Assembly (NCBI RefSeq): GCF_003003235.1 | Contig: NZ_PVUE01000009.1 | Coordinates: 108,134 to 172,133 of the forward strand | Direction of reading: 5' to 3' | Length of the DNA stretch: 64,000 nucleotides | Source of the DNA: Antricoccus suffuscus | GTDB lineage: Bacteria > Actinomycetota > Actinomycetes > Mycobacteriales > Antricoccaceae | Shown here: positions 1 through 7,653 of the stretch, piece after piece | How positions within the stretch are numbered: the first letter of the stretch is position 1 | Layout: every line of letters starts with the position of its first letter | Notes under the pieces: model-generated | Told to the model about the DNA's origin: nothing | The model's database searches: none | The model's input: the letters and a program-made list of their open reading frames with translations, nothing else | Position numbers and translations under genes: made by a program

Positions 1-1
1 C

Positions 2-487
2 CTCGCGGGGAGCCCCCGTGACCTGCTCGTGCGCAACGCATTGGTCAGCGCCCCGCTGGGCATCTGGGTGCTTGTCACGGTGTGGCGTGGTACGCCGATC
101 TCCTTCGAGGTCACTCGCACGTTGATGCCGCAGCTGGCCCCCGCCATGGACCGGCTGTGGGTGGAGCGCCCCCGCTTCCGGCGGGCCTGGCGCCAGATCA
201 CTGCTATGTGGGGGATTCTCGGCCTGGTCGATGCCGGACTGCGGATCTACTTCTCCTACACTCTCGCAGTCGCGACGGTGCCGGTGCTGGACATAGCGGT
301 CACGATCGGCACCGTGGTCGCGTTGCAGATCCCGACGCACTTGTTCCTACGGCGCTCGGGTTGCTGGGTCGTGCTGTTCGAGCGCCGAGCTCGAGCGGCC
401 TACCTCGCCTCGGCGCCTATGCGTCGACGTGCCGATCCTCATGCGACCGCGTCCAGCGCCGCGGCGAGTCACCGTTTCGGCGGATGA
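2..487 (+). CDS. VC0807-family membrane protein, C-terminal part
   Basis: The frame is already open at base 2, so the gene begins before the window and only about 161 C-terminal codons are present. The visible part contains the stretch beginning GSPRDLLVRNAL, a 'RPRFRRAW' segment and two hydrophobic helices, in the arrangement I know from VC0807-family integral membrane proteins (remote relatives of the intracellular septation proteins). Function of that family is not established. The last 71 bases overlap the end of the convergent AraC gene, and the tail after the final helix (about 35 residues rich in Arg, Ala and Ser) lies in that overlap, so it may be a run-on rather than a conserved domain. 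No regulation can be read because the start is missing. Confidence 0.6.
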   Translation, partial: LAGSPRDLLVRNALVSAPLGIWVLVTVWRGTPISFEVTRTLMPQLAPAMDRLWVERPRFRRAWRQITAMWGILGLVDAGLRIYFSYTLAVATVPVLDIAVTIGTVVALQIPTHLFLRRSGCWVVLFERRARAAYLASAPMRRRADPHATASSAAASHRFGG

Positions 488-1475
488 AAGCCCTGATGAA
501 GCTCGACGGATCGCCGTACCCGACTCGGTTGGACACTTGTTGCACGGACAGACCGGCGGCGAGGTACTGCTCGGCCTGCCGCATGCGCACTTCTTCGCCG
601 ACCAGCCGAAAACTCGTGCCTTCGTCGGCGAGTTGCCGACGAAGCGTCCGGACGCTGAGGTTGAGCGCGGCGGCGACGCGTTCCTGAGACTGGTTGTAAT
701 GGTTGCCCTGAAGCTCCTCGCGGACGCGGCCGGCGACAGTGCGCCGGGCACGCAGTCGCATCTGCGTGTCCAGGCATTTCATGAGGCTTTGTTCGGCGGT
801 AAGCGGGCTTGCGGAGGGCAAGCGAATGTCGAGGCACCGGCCATCAAAAGTAAAACGAGTGTATGAAGAATCGAACTCGGGCAAGACTCCAAATATGCGT
901 TCGTACGGCGCGGTATCGGCCGGCCGCGGAAGTCGGAGTTCGCATCGGTCGATCTGGACGGGGTCGAACGACTCGGCCCAGATGACGTGCGCGCCGGCGA
1001 TATCACGAGCGAGGACGAACTGACGTACGTTCTCCGGTACGTCGAAGTCGCCGTACTCGATGAAGAGTTTGGACCCACCGACTCGATGTTGCACGCGGGT
1101 GCATGCGTATGTGAGGTCGATGAACTGATTGGCCACGTTGATTGACTCGCGGACCGTGGCGCTGGAGATGATCGCGAGGCCCCACACGCCGTAGATCGTC
1201 AGCCGGTAGCGAGATCCGACTTCAAGACCGAATTCTGCTGGTGCGTCGACCGCCTGGAGCATTTCTGCGATGAATGCAAGCTCCTGACGCATCGTGATCA
1301 GGCCGTTTGGGTCGACCAACGTCGCTGCATCTATGCCGGCTACGTCGAGGCATCGGGCGCCGTCGATGCCACGCCGCACGGCCAGTCGGTGCATGAGCGC
1401 GACGCTGCTCGGGCCGCGGACAGACTCTAAGACACTTGTGGCCGAATCTGTCAATTTCGTGGCCGATCTCGTCAC
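417..1475 (-). CDS. AraC-family transcriptional regulator with Arabinose_bd-type sensor domain
   Basis: The protein of about 352 residues has an N-terminal ligand-sensing region of the Arabinose_bd (PF12625) type, recognisable from 'RGIDGARCLDVAGID' near its start, followed by a C-terminal double helix-turn-helix of AraC type (about residues 255-345; 'AALNLSVRTLRRQL' and 'VGYGDPSSFIRAF' are the two recognition-helix regions). This architecture is typical of regulators of lipid or aromatic catabolism in actinobacteria. I chose a GTG start at 1475 because a G-rich stretch lies about ten bases upstream and the family is usually 330-350 residues; an ATG at 1394 would give 325 residues. It faces away from the MFS gene at 1618, so the 140-bp gap probably holds both promoters, and the MFS carrier is the natural target. 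Its 3' end overlaps the convergent membrane-protein gene. Confidence 0.8.
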   Translation of the reverse strand: MTRSATKLTDSATSVLESVRGPSSVALMHRLAVRRGIDGARCLDVAGIDAATLVDPNGLITMRQELAFIAEMLQAVDAPAEFGLEVGSRYRLTIYGVWGLAIISSATVRESINVANQFIDLTYACTRVQHRVGGSKLFIEYGDFDVPENVRQFVLARDIAGAHVIWAESFDPVQIDRCELRLPRPADTAPYERIFGVLPEFDSSYTRFTFDGRCLDIRLPSASPLTAEQSLMKCLDTQMRLRARRTVAGRVREELQGNHYNQSQERVAAALNLSVRTLRRQLADEGTSFRLVGEEVRMRQAEQYLAAGLSVQQVSNRVGYGDPSSFIRAFIRRNGDSPRRWTRSHEDRHVDA

Positions 1476-1617
1476 CGCTGCGCACCCCCATTGGTCGTTA
1501 GTGTCAGAAAACAAACTCACCGTGTCCGATGCCACACTAGCGGTCCGGCCTGCCAAATACAGCCCAGAACTGCTAGCAGAAGCCAGATCGGTATACCGGA
1601 AAGGCCAATTGCAACGA

Positions 1618-3435
1618 ATGAGTGATCAGACAATTAGCTCGGCAGGAGAGGGACCTCGCGTCATCGGCGATGTAGCCCTCGATGCGAGAGACCCGAAGGT
1701 CGTCGCGCCAGGGCGGCCGAAGCCCGCCGACACACCGGCGCGTGGCATCCAGACGCTGTGGGATCGCCGTTTACACAGCTACCCGTCCAACGGCCGGCGT
1801 TACATTTACTTAGCCATCACGGTCCTCGCGACCGTGATCCTCTACTACGAGTTGTATATCGGTGGCGCCGTCGCGACTCAGATCATCGCCGGCTTCGGAA
1901 TGACCTTTACCCAGTTCGTCATGGTCTCGGTTATCGGTAACCTGCTTGGCGCGTTCGCGTCCTTGGTTGCGGGTCTCGCCGATCGCTGGGGCCGCGCCAA
2001 TCTGGTGGCCTTCGGTCTCGTGGTCACCGGCGTTCTCATCGCGTTCGCTCTGCCGAATGCGCCCAACACGGCGTGGTACTTCATCTTCTTCGGGATCCTG
2101 AGCATCGTCGAGGGAATCATCCTGGTCGCCACGCCGGCGCTCATCCGGGACTTCTCACCGCAGCTCGGGCGGGCATCTGCGATGGGGTTCTGGACCCTTG
2201 GTCCGGTGCTTGGCAGTCTTCTTGTTACGGAGATCTCGAGCCACACTCTCGTGTCGCACCCGGACTGGCAGTTCCAGTTCTACCTCTGTGGTGGCATTGG
2301 ACTCGTCGTCGCGGTCATCGCGATCTTCGCGCTTCGTGAGCTCTCGCCGGCGCTTCGCGATCAGCTCATGGTCAGCATGCAAGACAAGATGCTGATCGAG
2401 GCGCGGGCGAAGAACATCGACACCGAGAAGGCAGCACAAGGCCACTGGCGGCAGATGATGCACCTCGACATCGTCGGTTCGGCGTTCGCGATCGCCATCT
2501 TCCTGATGTTCTACTACATCGCCGTCGGCTTCTTCGTGATCTACTTCGTGACGATCTTCGGTTACTCCAGTGCGAAGGCGAACGGGCTAGCGAACTGGTA
2601 CTGGATCAGCAACGCGATTGCACTTGTCGCTGCCGGGTTCATCTCCGACAAGTTCCGAGTCCGCAAACCGTTCATGATCATCGGATGCGTGGTCAGCCTC
2701 GTGGGGGCGGCGATCTTTGCAGAGAAGGCGGTTGAGCCGAATACGTCGTACTACACGTTCGCCGTGCTGATGATCTTCATCTCTGCGGGTGGCGGGTTGG
2801 CATACACCGCGTGGATGGCGAGCTTCACCGAGACGATCGAGAAGCACAACCCCGCGGCGACCGCCACCGGGCTCGCGGTGTGGGGCTGGATCGTGCGGAT
2901 CGTCGTCACCTTGTCGCTGGTCGGATTTATCTTCGCCGTACCCGCGACCGCGGTACTGGTCGATCAGGACTCGAAAGTGTCCGCGATTGTCGCGCAGTAC
3001 CCCGATCAGGTCGCGACTGCCGGAGCGATCGCGCCCGACACGCTTGCCGCACTGCAGAAGGATCCGACCGATCCGGCAGCCGGAGCGGCCGCAGTCAAGC
3101 AGATCATCGAGGCGAAACTCGCCAAGGACCCGGCCGAAGCGGTCGCCCGTCTCCAGAAACTGGGCACCGACCCGATCCCCGCTGCGGACGCGAAGTATCT
3201 GGCCGATAACGGCGCCAAGGTGACGCAGGCGGCCAAGGACACTGCGCAGCAGTGGCGGGTTTGGTGGTGGATCTGCGTAGGTGCGCAGGTGCTGTTCCTC
3301 CCGTTCGTCTTTGTGATGGCCGGTCGATGGAGTCCGAAGAAGGCACGCGAGGACGAGGAGCGTCACGAAGCGCTCGTCAAGGAAGAGATGAAGAAGCTCG
3401 AGGCCGAGCGCGCCGGTCAGAGCGTCGATGCCTAA
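1618..3435 (+). CDS. MFS transporter with a large extracytoplasmic insert before the last helix
   Basis: This 605-residue protein is a 12-helix major facilitator. It has the loop 2-3 signature region ('GLADRWGRANLV'), a long central cytoplasmic loop rich in charges, and a charged C-terminal tail. Unusually, about 98 hydrophilic, Ala/Asp/Lys-rich residues (roughly 446-543) are inserted between helices 11 and 12, which makes it much longer than the usual 400-450 residues. Such inserts occur in some actinobacterial carriers, but the role is unknown. The substrate cannot be named; an organic acid or sugar is plausible. The start was placed at ATG 1618 because GGAAAGG lies 12 bases upstream; the frame is open further upstream but that stretch is antisense to the AraC gene. 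The divergent AraC regulator probably controls it. Confidence 0.82.
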   Translation: MSDQTISSAGEGPRVIGDVALDARDPKVVAPGRPKPADTPARGIQTLWDRRLHSYPSNGRRYIYLAITVLATVILYYELYIGGAVATQIIAGFGMTFTQFVMVSVIGNLLGAFASLVAGLADRWGRANLVAFGLVVTGVLIAFALPNAPNTAWYFIFFGILSIVEGIILVATPALIRDFSPQLGRASAMGFWTLGPVLGSLLVTEISSHTLVSHPDWQFQFYLCGGIGLVVAVIAIFALRELSPALRDQLMVSMQDKMLIEARAKNIDTEKAAQGHWRQMMHLDIVGSAFAIAIFLMFYYIAVGFFVIYFVTIFGYSSAKANGLANWYWISNAIALVAAGFISDKFRVRKPFMIIGCVVSLVGAAIFAEKAVEPNTSYYTFAVLMIFISAGGGLAYTAWMASFTETIEKHNPAATATGLAVWGWIVRIVVTLSLVGFIFAVPATAVLVDQDSKVSAIVAQYPDQVATAGAIAPDTLAALQKDPTDPAAGAAAVKQIIEAKLAKDPAEAVARLQKLGTDPIPAADAKYLADNGAKVTQAAKDTAQQWRVWWWICVGAQVLFLPFVFVMAGRWSPKKAREDEERHEALVKEEMKKLEAERAGQSVDA

Positions 3436-3453
3436 GCGCGCTTAAGGCCGGAC

Positions 3454-4800
3454 CTAGGCGCCGAGTTGTTCGAGAAACAACGCCTCGGCAACCGCGAGGT
3501 TTTCGATCTCGCCCGGATCCACGCTCTCATTGGGGGCGTGGATCCGGCATGTCGGCTCCTCGACGCCGATGAGCGCGATCTCCGCTTCAGGGAACTGGTC
3601 AGCAAGCACGTTGCACAGCGGAATCGAACCGCCCTGCCCGGCGGTCACCATTTGCTTCCCGTACGCCGCTTCCATCGCCCCACCCAGCGTGGCGTACGCC
3701 GGACCGCTGGTGCGTGCGGAGAACGGCGCGCCGATCGCTTCGGGTTCGACGGTGACACGCGCGCCCCACGGCGCGTGGCTCTTTAGATGCGCGCTCAACG
3801 CATCTAGTGCCGCCTGCGGATCCATCCCGGGAGGCACCCGCAGGTTGATCCGCGCCGATGCGCGGGGCTGTATCGCGGCGGCAGATCCGACTACAGGTGG
3901 GCAATCGATGCCAAGCACGGTCGCGGCGGGCCGTGCCCATACACGGTCTGCGACGGAACCTGCACCGACCAGATCGACGCCGTCCAGCACGCCCGCGTCC
4001 GCGCGGAACTGTGCTTCCGGGTAGTCCACGCCATCCCATATCTGATGGGAATCCAGGCCGTCGACGGCGGTGTCACCGTCCTCGTTGCGCAGCGTGGACA
4101 GCAGTTGCACCATCGCGGCCAATGCGTCCGGCGCTGGTCCGCCGTACATGCCGGAATGGATCTCACCGGTCATCGTCTCGAGATGCACGACGAGGTTGGC
4201 AATCCCGCGCAGGGAGGTAGTGACGGTCGGCGTACCGATGGCCGAGTTGCCGGTGTCCGCGATGAGGATGACATCCGCCTCGAACAGCTCTGGCCGCTGC
4301 CGGACGAGGTCTTCCAGGCCGCCGCCGCCCATCTCCTCTGAACCCTCGGACACAACCCGAACGCCGACCGGAAATTCTCCGAGCGCGCGCAGCGCGAGCA
4401 GATGCATGGCGATGTTGCCTTTGCAGTCCGCGGCGCCCCGGCCGTACCATCGACCGTCGCGCTCGCTGAGTTCAAAAGGCGGGCTGGCCCAGAGGCTCTC
4501 GTCACCTGCGGGCTGTACGTCGTAGTGGCTGTAGAGCAAAACCGTCGGCGTACCAGTAGGCCCCGGTTGATGCCCGACGACCGCGGTGCTGCCGTCGGAA
4601 GTGTCGATGAGTTCGATCTGTCCGACTCCCGCGCTCTGAAAGGCATCTCGCACCCATTCTGCGGCACGACGACACTCCTCTGGTGGTGCCTGTCGCGGAT
4701 CGGCGATCGAGCGAATCGCGACGAGTGCTGCAAGCTCGCCGCGGATGGTGCTCAATCCGTCGTGGATGCTGGTGCGGAGGTCGTCCAGGCGTGCGGTCAA
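3454..4800 (-). CDS. M20-family dipeptidase/carboxypeptidase
   Basis: The 448-residue protein is a zinc-dependent peptidase of family M20 (CPG2/ArgE-type), hydrolysing a C-terminal residue or a dipeptide in the cytoplasm. The dinuclear metal site is visible: His92 in 'YSHYDVQP', bridging Asp125 in 'GRGAADCKG', general-base Glu155 with Glu156 in 'EGSEEMGGGG', Asp182 in 'ADTG', and the distal His in 'CRIHAPNE'. The dimerisation domain interrupts the catalytic domain at about residues 200-320. No ATG fits; translation appears to start at TTG 4800, preceded by a G-rich segment. The gene lies 12 bases downstream of a DUF5709 gene on the same strand, so the two may be co-transcribed. It converges on the MFS gene with an 18-bp gap. 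The exact substrate is unknown. Confidence 0.88.
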   Translation of the reverse strand: MTARLDDLRTSIHDGLSTIRGELAALVAIRSIADPRQAPPEECRRAAEWVRDAFQSAGVGQIELIDTSDGSTAVVGHQPGPTGTPTVLLYSHYDVQPAGDESLWASPPFELSERDGRWYGRGAADCKGNIAMHLLALRALGEFPVGVRVVSEGSEEMGGGGLEDLVRQRPELFEADVILIADTGNSAIGTPTVTTSLRGIANLVVHLETMTGEIHSGMYGGPAPDALAAMVQLLSTLRNEDGDTAVDGLDSHQIWDGVDYPEAQFRADAGVLDGVDLVGAGSVADRVWARPAATVLGIDCPPVVGSAAAIQPRASARINLRVPPGMDPQAALDALSAHLKSHAPWGARVTVEPEAIGAPFSARTSGPAYATLGGAMEAAYGKQMVTAGQGGSIPLCNVLADQFPEAEIALIGVEEPTCRIHAPNESVDPGEIENLAVAEALFLEQLGA

Positions 4801-4812
4801 GGTCGTCGGCCC

Positions 4813-5271
4813 CTATGCGCGCTCAAGCGTGTCGTCGTACGGATTCTCCGTGTCTTCATCGTCGTACGGCCGATCGGGATCGCTCACGATGTGCACGGCG
4901 GCTTCTTCCGCACTGGCCGCGGCGCCGGCAATGCCTGCGTCCCAGGCCAATTCCTCGGGAGTGGTGTCCTCGCCCATTCCTCCATCGGGCGCGACGAGAC
5001 GGCCGGCTCGGCTGTCCTGTACGTCGTCCGCGGCGTCGGTCTCGCACAGATCGGGTAACTCGCGCGACAGTTTGCGTTCGAGGCCTTCGCCCGCAAGCTC
5101 TTCGCTGTGGGTCATGCCGAATTTTGCGTCGCTGGGTTCGTAGTCGGGCGGCGAGTACGACGTCTCGTAGGGCTCGTCCGCATCCTCTCCGGTGAGTGTG
5201 CCGACTGCGTCCATCTCATCGACACCGTCGATACCGTCTGCGTAACCGGTGTCGCCGTTTCCATCAGCCAT
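4813..5271 (-). CDS. DUF5709 acidic protein, copy 1
   Basis: This 152-residue, strongly acidic protein belongs to the actinobacterial DUF5709 family. Hallmarks are the tandem 'DGIDGVDEMDAVGTLTG' and 'YSPPDYEPS' segments near the N terminus and the C-terminal 'EEAAVHIVSDPD' motif. No catalytic residues or membrane segments are seen; function is unknown in the family. ATG 5271 is preferred because GGGAG lies about 9 bases upstream; a longer reading begins with a basic segment foreign to the family. A paralogue lies at 6951-7352 on the same strand, and the two bracket a TetR gene and a membrane-protein gene. It sits just upstream of the M20 peptidase gene. Confidence 0.8.
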   Translation of the reverse strand: MADGNGDTGYADGIDGVDEMDAVGTLTGEDADEPYETSYSPPDYEPSDAKFGMTHSEELAGEGLERKLSRELPDLCETDAADDVQDSRAGRLVAPDGGMGEDTTPEELAWDAGIAGAAASAEEAAVHIVSDPDRPYDDEDTENPYDDTLERA

Positions 5272-5373
5272 GACACAACTCCCATCCTGAGCGGGTATCC
5301 GTGTGGACTGAAATTTACGCCACTTTCTGCGGAAGTACATCGAAACGGCGGCCCGTCGCTCGCGGGTCGGCAA

Positions 5374-6243
5374 TTACTCGAACAGGTCGTCCGTCTCCTC
5401 GAGCTGCTGACGCAGCTGCGTGACCCGTTTGTCGTCCCACGTCACATCAGGGTCTGGCTCGAGGTAGGTCATCACGACGCTGATCAGCCCCAACGACGCT
5501 AAGGACCAGTCCCCAGTTGCGCCGTACAGGTCGCCCGCGACGCGTTCGGTGGCGATGCTCGGCGTGGCAAGTGCTTTTACGATTAGCCCGCGCATCATCG
5601 CGTTGGCCAAATGCCCGACCGTTTCGAACGTTACGTCGATGCCGGCGCGTAGCCGCAACCCGAGCAGGTCCGCTATGGTCCGGTGGCTAGCGGCGATGCG
5701 CGCGGTGAATGCGCGTTCGGACTCGGCGAGCACTTCCTGGATCTGGTCGCGGAGGTCGCCCGGCGGCAAGCCGATGAAGGTGACCGTCAGGGCGAGGTAG
5801 GTGCGCCATTCGCGAGACTCGTTGATGTGCTGGAAGTCTTGCTGTCCGGTATCGCGGACCAGCTCCGCAGCAAGTTGTAGACGATCGATGGGGGATCGGA
5901 TCGCATCGAGCCTCGCCAGCACGCTACGACGGACGAGCTCGGTGATCTCCTTGCTGCCGGTCGCCGACTTGGGCGCGTTGGCGCGCGCGAGGTCAAGGAG
6001 CAAGTCACCCAAGAAGAGGTCTTTGTTGGGCCAGCGGCGGTAGACGGTGCTGCGCGAGACGCCCGCGTCGCGGATGACGTCTTCGAGGCGAATGTGATCG
6101 AGGCTCACCGTCAGGCCGGTGGCCGCGACGGCGTCGGCCGCGGATCGCAGCATTCGTTGTTCGGTCTCGGCGTCGGACAGCCGCTGCCGGCGACGCCCGA
6201 ATCCGGACTGCCGGGAGTCATCGGCCGAAGAACTCACTTGCAT
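5374..6243 (-). CDS. TetR/AcrR-family transcriptional regulator
   Basis: The 289-residue protein has a TetR DNA-binding domain at about residues 22-75, with the recognition helix in 'VIRDAGVSRSTVYRRWPNKDLF', followed by an unusually long all-helical ligand-binding domain (TetR proteins are commonly 190-230 residues). ATG 6243 was selected because AAAGAGGTG precedes it at good spacing. It is divergent from the four-helix membrane protein at 6358; the 114-bp gap contains CAAGT repeats around 6269-6286 that might be operator half-sites. The adjacent membrane protein is the likely target, as is usual for TetR neighbours. It ends 102 bases upstream of DUF5709 copy 1. Confidence 0.82.
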   Translation of the reverse strand: MQVSSSADDSRQSGFGRRRQRLSDAETEQRMLRSAADAVAATGLTVSLDHIRLEDVIRDAGVSRSTVYRRWPNKDLFLGDLLLDLARANAPKSATGSKEITELVRRSVLARLDAIRSPIDRLQLAAELVRDTGQQDFQHINESREWRTYLALTVTFIGLPPGDLRDQIQEVLAESERAFTARIAASHRTIADLLGLRLRAGIDVTFETVGHLANAMMRGLIVKALATPSIATERVAGDLYGATGDWSLASLGLISVVMTYLEPDPDVTWDDKRVTQLRQQLEETDDLFE

Positions 6244-6357
6244 GTTCACCTCTTTGGGATATGGTGTCTCAAGTACCAAGTTTCAAGGCTCATCGACCTT
6301 GACTGTAGCTGGCGCCCCGGAGCCTCAGGAAAATTCGCGACCCGAAGGATGAAACAA

Positions 6358-6888
6358 ATGACAACACTCGCGCCGCAACGAACGGTTCGTTCGGCTCGAC
6401 AGCTCGCCGTACTCGCCATGTACGTGGGACTCGCCCTCTCGGCGGCTGCCGCTGCTGTGGTGATCATCGACCAGGCAACAAGCGACACTCTCTGGCGGCA
6501 CATGATCGCCACCTACTCGGTCGATTACAACCACGTCGAAATGGCTGATAGTAAGTCGATACTTCTGACCTATCTGCTCTCGATCGCCGTCATTGGCATC
6601 GCCTGCTGGCTATGGATGGCATGGGCGGTGACGAAGGGGAAACGTTGGGCGCGCGCGGTCAGCACACTAATCTTCGTCTTAGCCGCGTGCATCGCGTTGT
6701 TCAATCTCGTTGGCTCCGAAGACGGCTACGGAAGGCTGCTGCCGACGCTGTATGGGCTCGTCGGCGTGCTACCTAGCGTGGCCGGTCTGGTGGCGGTCAT
6801 ATTGCTCTGGAGAAGGGGCACTAGCGATGATCACGACCTCCGGATCCGGCCGTCGACCGGCACGTCGAGAGTAAACGTCGCGCCGTAG
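6358..6888 (+). CDS. Four-helix membrane protein of unknown function
   Basis: The 176-residue protein has four hydrophobic segments (about residues 18-37, 67-90, 97-118 and 127-150), short charged loops ('TKGKRWAR' between helices 2 and 3) and a basic C-terminal tail. I recognise no named family; it resembles other small actinobacterial integral membrane proteins annotated only as hypothetical. The ATG at 6358 has GAAGGA about nine bases upstream; the ATG at 6349 is too close to that site. It is divergent from a TetR gene and converges on DUF5709 copy 2, so it may be the TetR regulator's main target. No catalytic motif is apparent. Confidence 0.6.
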   Translation: MTTLAPQRTVRSARQLAVLAMYVGLALSAAAAAVVIIDQATSDTLWRHMIATYSVDYNHVEMADSKSILLTYLLSIAVIGIACWLWMAWAVTKGKRWARAVSTLIFVLAACIALFNLVGSEDGYGRLLPTLYGLVGVLPSVAGLVAVILLWRRGTSDDHDLRIRPSTGTSRVNVAP

Positions 6889-6950
6889 TTCTCCTCGTCA
6901 CCGAGGATGGTGACCGGCGCGACGGCGTTCACGACGGGACTTCGGTGGCG

Positions 6951-7352
6951 CTATTCGCCGGGGTCGTCGACGAGATGCACGGCAGCCTCCTCGGCGCTGG
7001 CCGCACTGCCGGCCTTGCCTGCGTCGTACGCGACCTCCTGCGCATCGGTGTCCGGGCGCGCACCCTCGTCGGGTGCGACAAGTCGTCCGGCCCGTGGATC
7101 GGAGGTCTCGTCGGCGGCGTCGTCCAGGCTGATGTCCGGTTCCTCTTCGGCGAGGCGTTCGTCGAGCGTCTCGCCCTCGCGTTCCTCGCGAGCGGTCATG
7201 CCATGACGCGCGGCGCTCGGCTCGTAGTCCGGGGGAGAGTACGACGTGTCGTAGGGCTCGTCCTGGTCGTCACCGGTCAACATATCGACGGCGTCCATAT
7301 CCTCGACGCCGTCGATGCCATCGGTGTAGCCGCCGGTCTCGGATTCGGTCAT
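6951..7352 (-). CDS. DUF5709 acidic protein, copy 2
   Basis: This 133-residue acidic protein is a clear paralogue of the product of 4813-5271. It has the same order of motifs ('DGIDGVEDMDAVDMLTG', 'YDTSYSPPDYEPS', 'AGRLVAPDEG', 'EEAAVHLVDDPG') and is shorter mainly at the C terminus, which ends just after the last motif. The ATG at 7352 has GGAG upstream. Function is unknown. The two copies have diverged in the middle, so this is an old rather than recent duplication. Between them lie a TetR gene and a membrane-protein gene. Confidence 0.8.
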   Translation of the reverse strand: MTESETGGYTDGIDGVEDMDAVDMLTGDDQDEPYDTSYSPPDYEPSAARHGMTAREEREGETLDERLAEEEPDISLDDAADETSDPRAGRLVAPDEGARPDTDAQEVAYDAGKAGSAASAEEAAVHLVDDPGE

Positions 7353-7653
7353 CAACTCACTCCAGATCAGCTCGACGTATCTGCCAGTGCAGACGTTACG
7401 CGGGGTGACCTGATGCCGCATGATCCGAGACTTCGGATCCCACGATGTCGCTCCCGCGTCGCGCGTTTCTCTTCCTTGGCGCGCCACATCGGCCGCGACA
7501 ACGACGAGGAAGCCGTGACTAGGTGTAGGGCGACTACCGCTCGCGCCGCGCCGACGCGGGTGGGACCTGCATGACGTGCACGACGGATTGGCAGTTGCCG
7601 TCGGAGCGATCAGGCGCAGGCACCATACTTATGGGGTCTGACGAAGGAGACAC

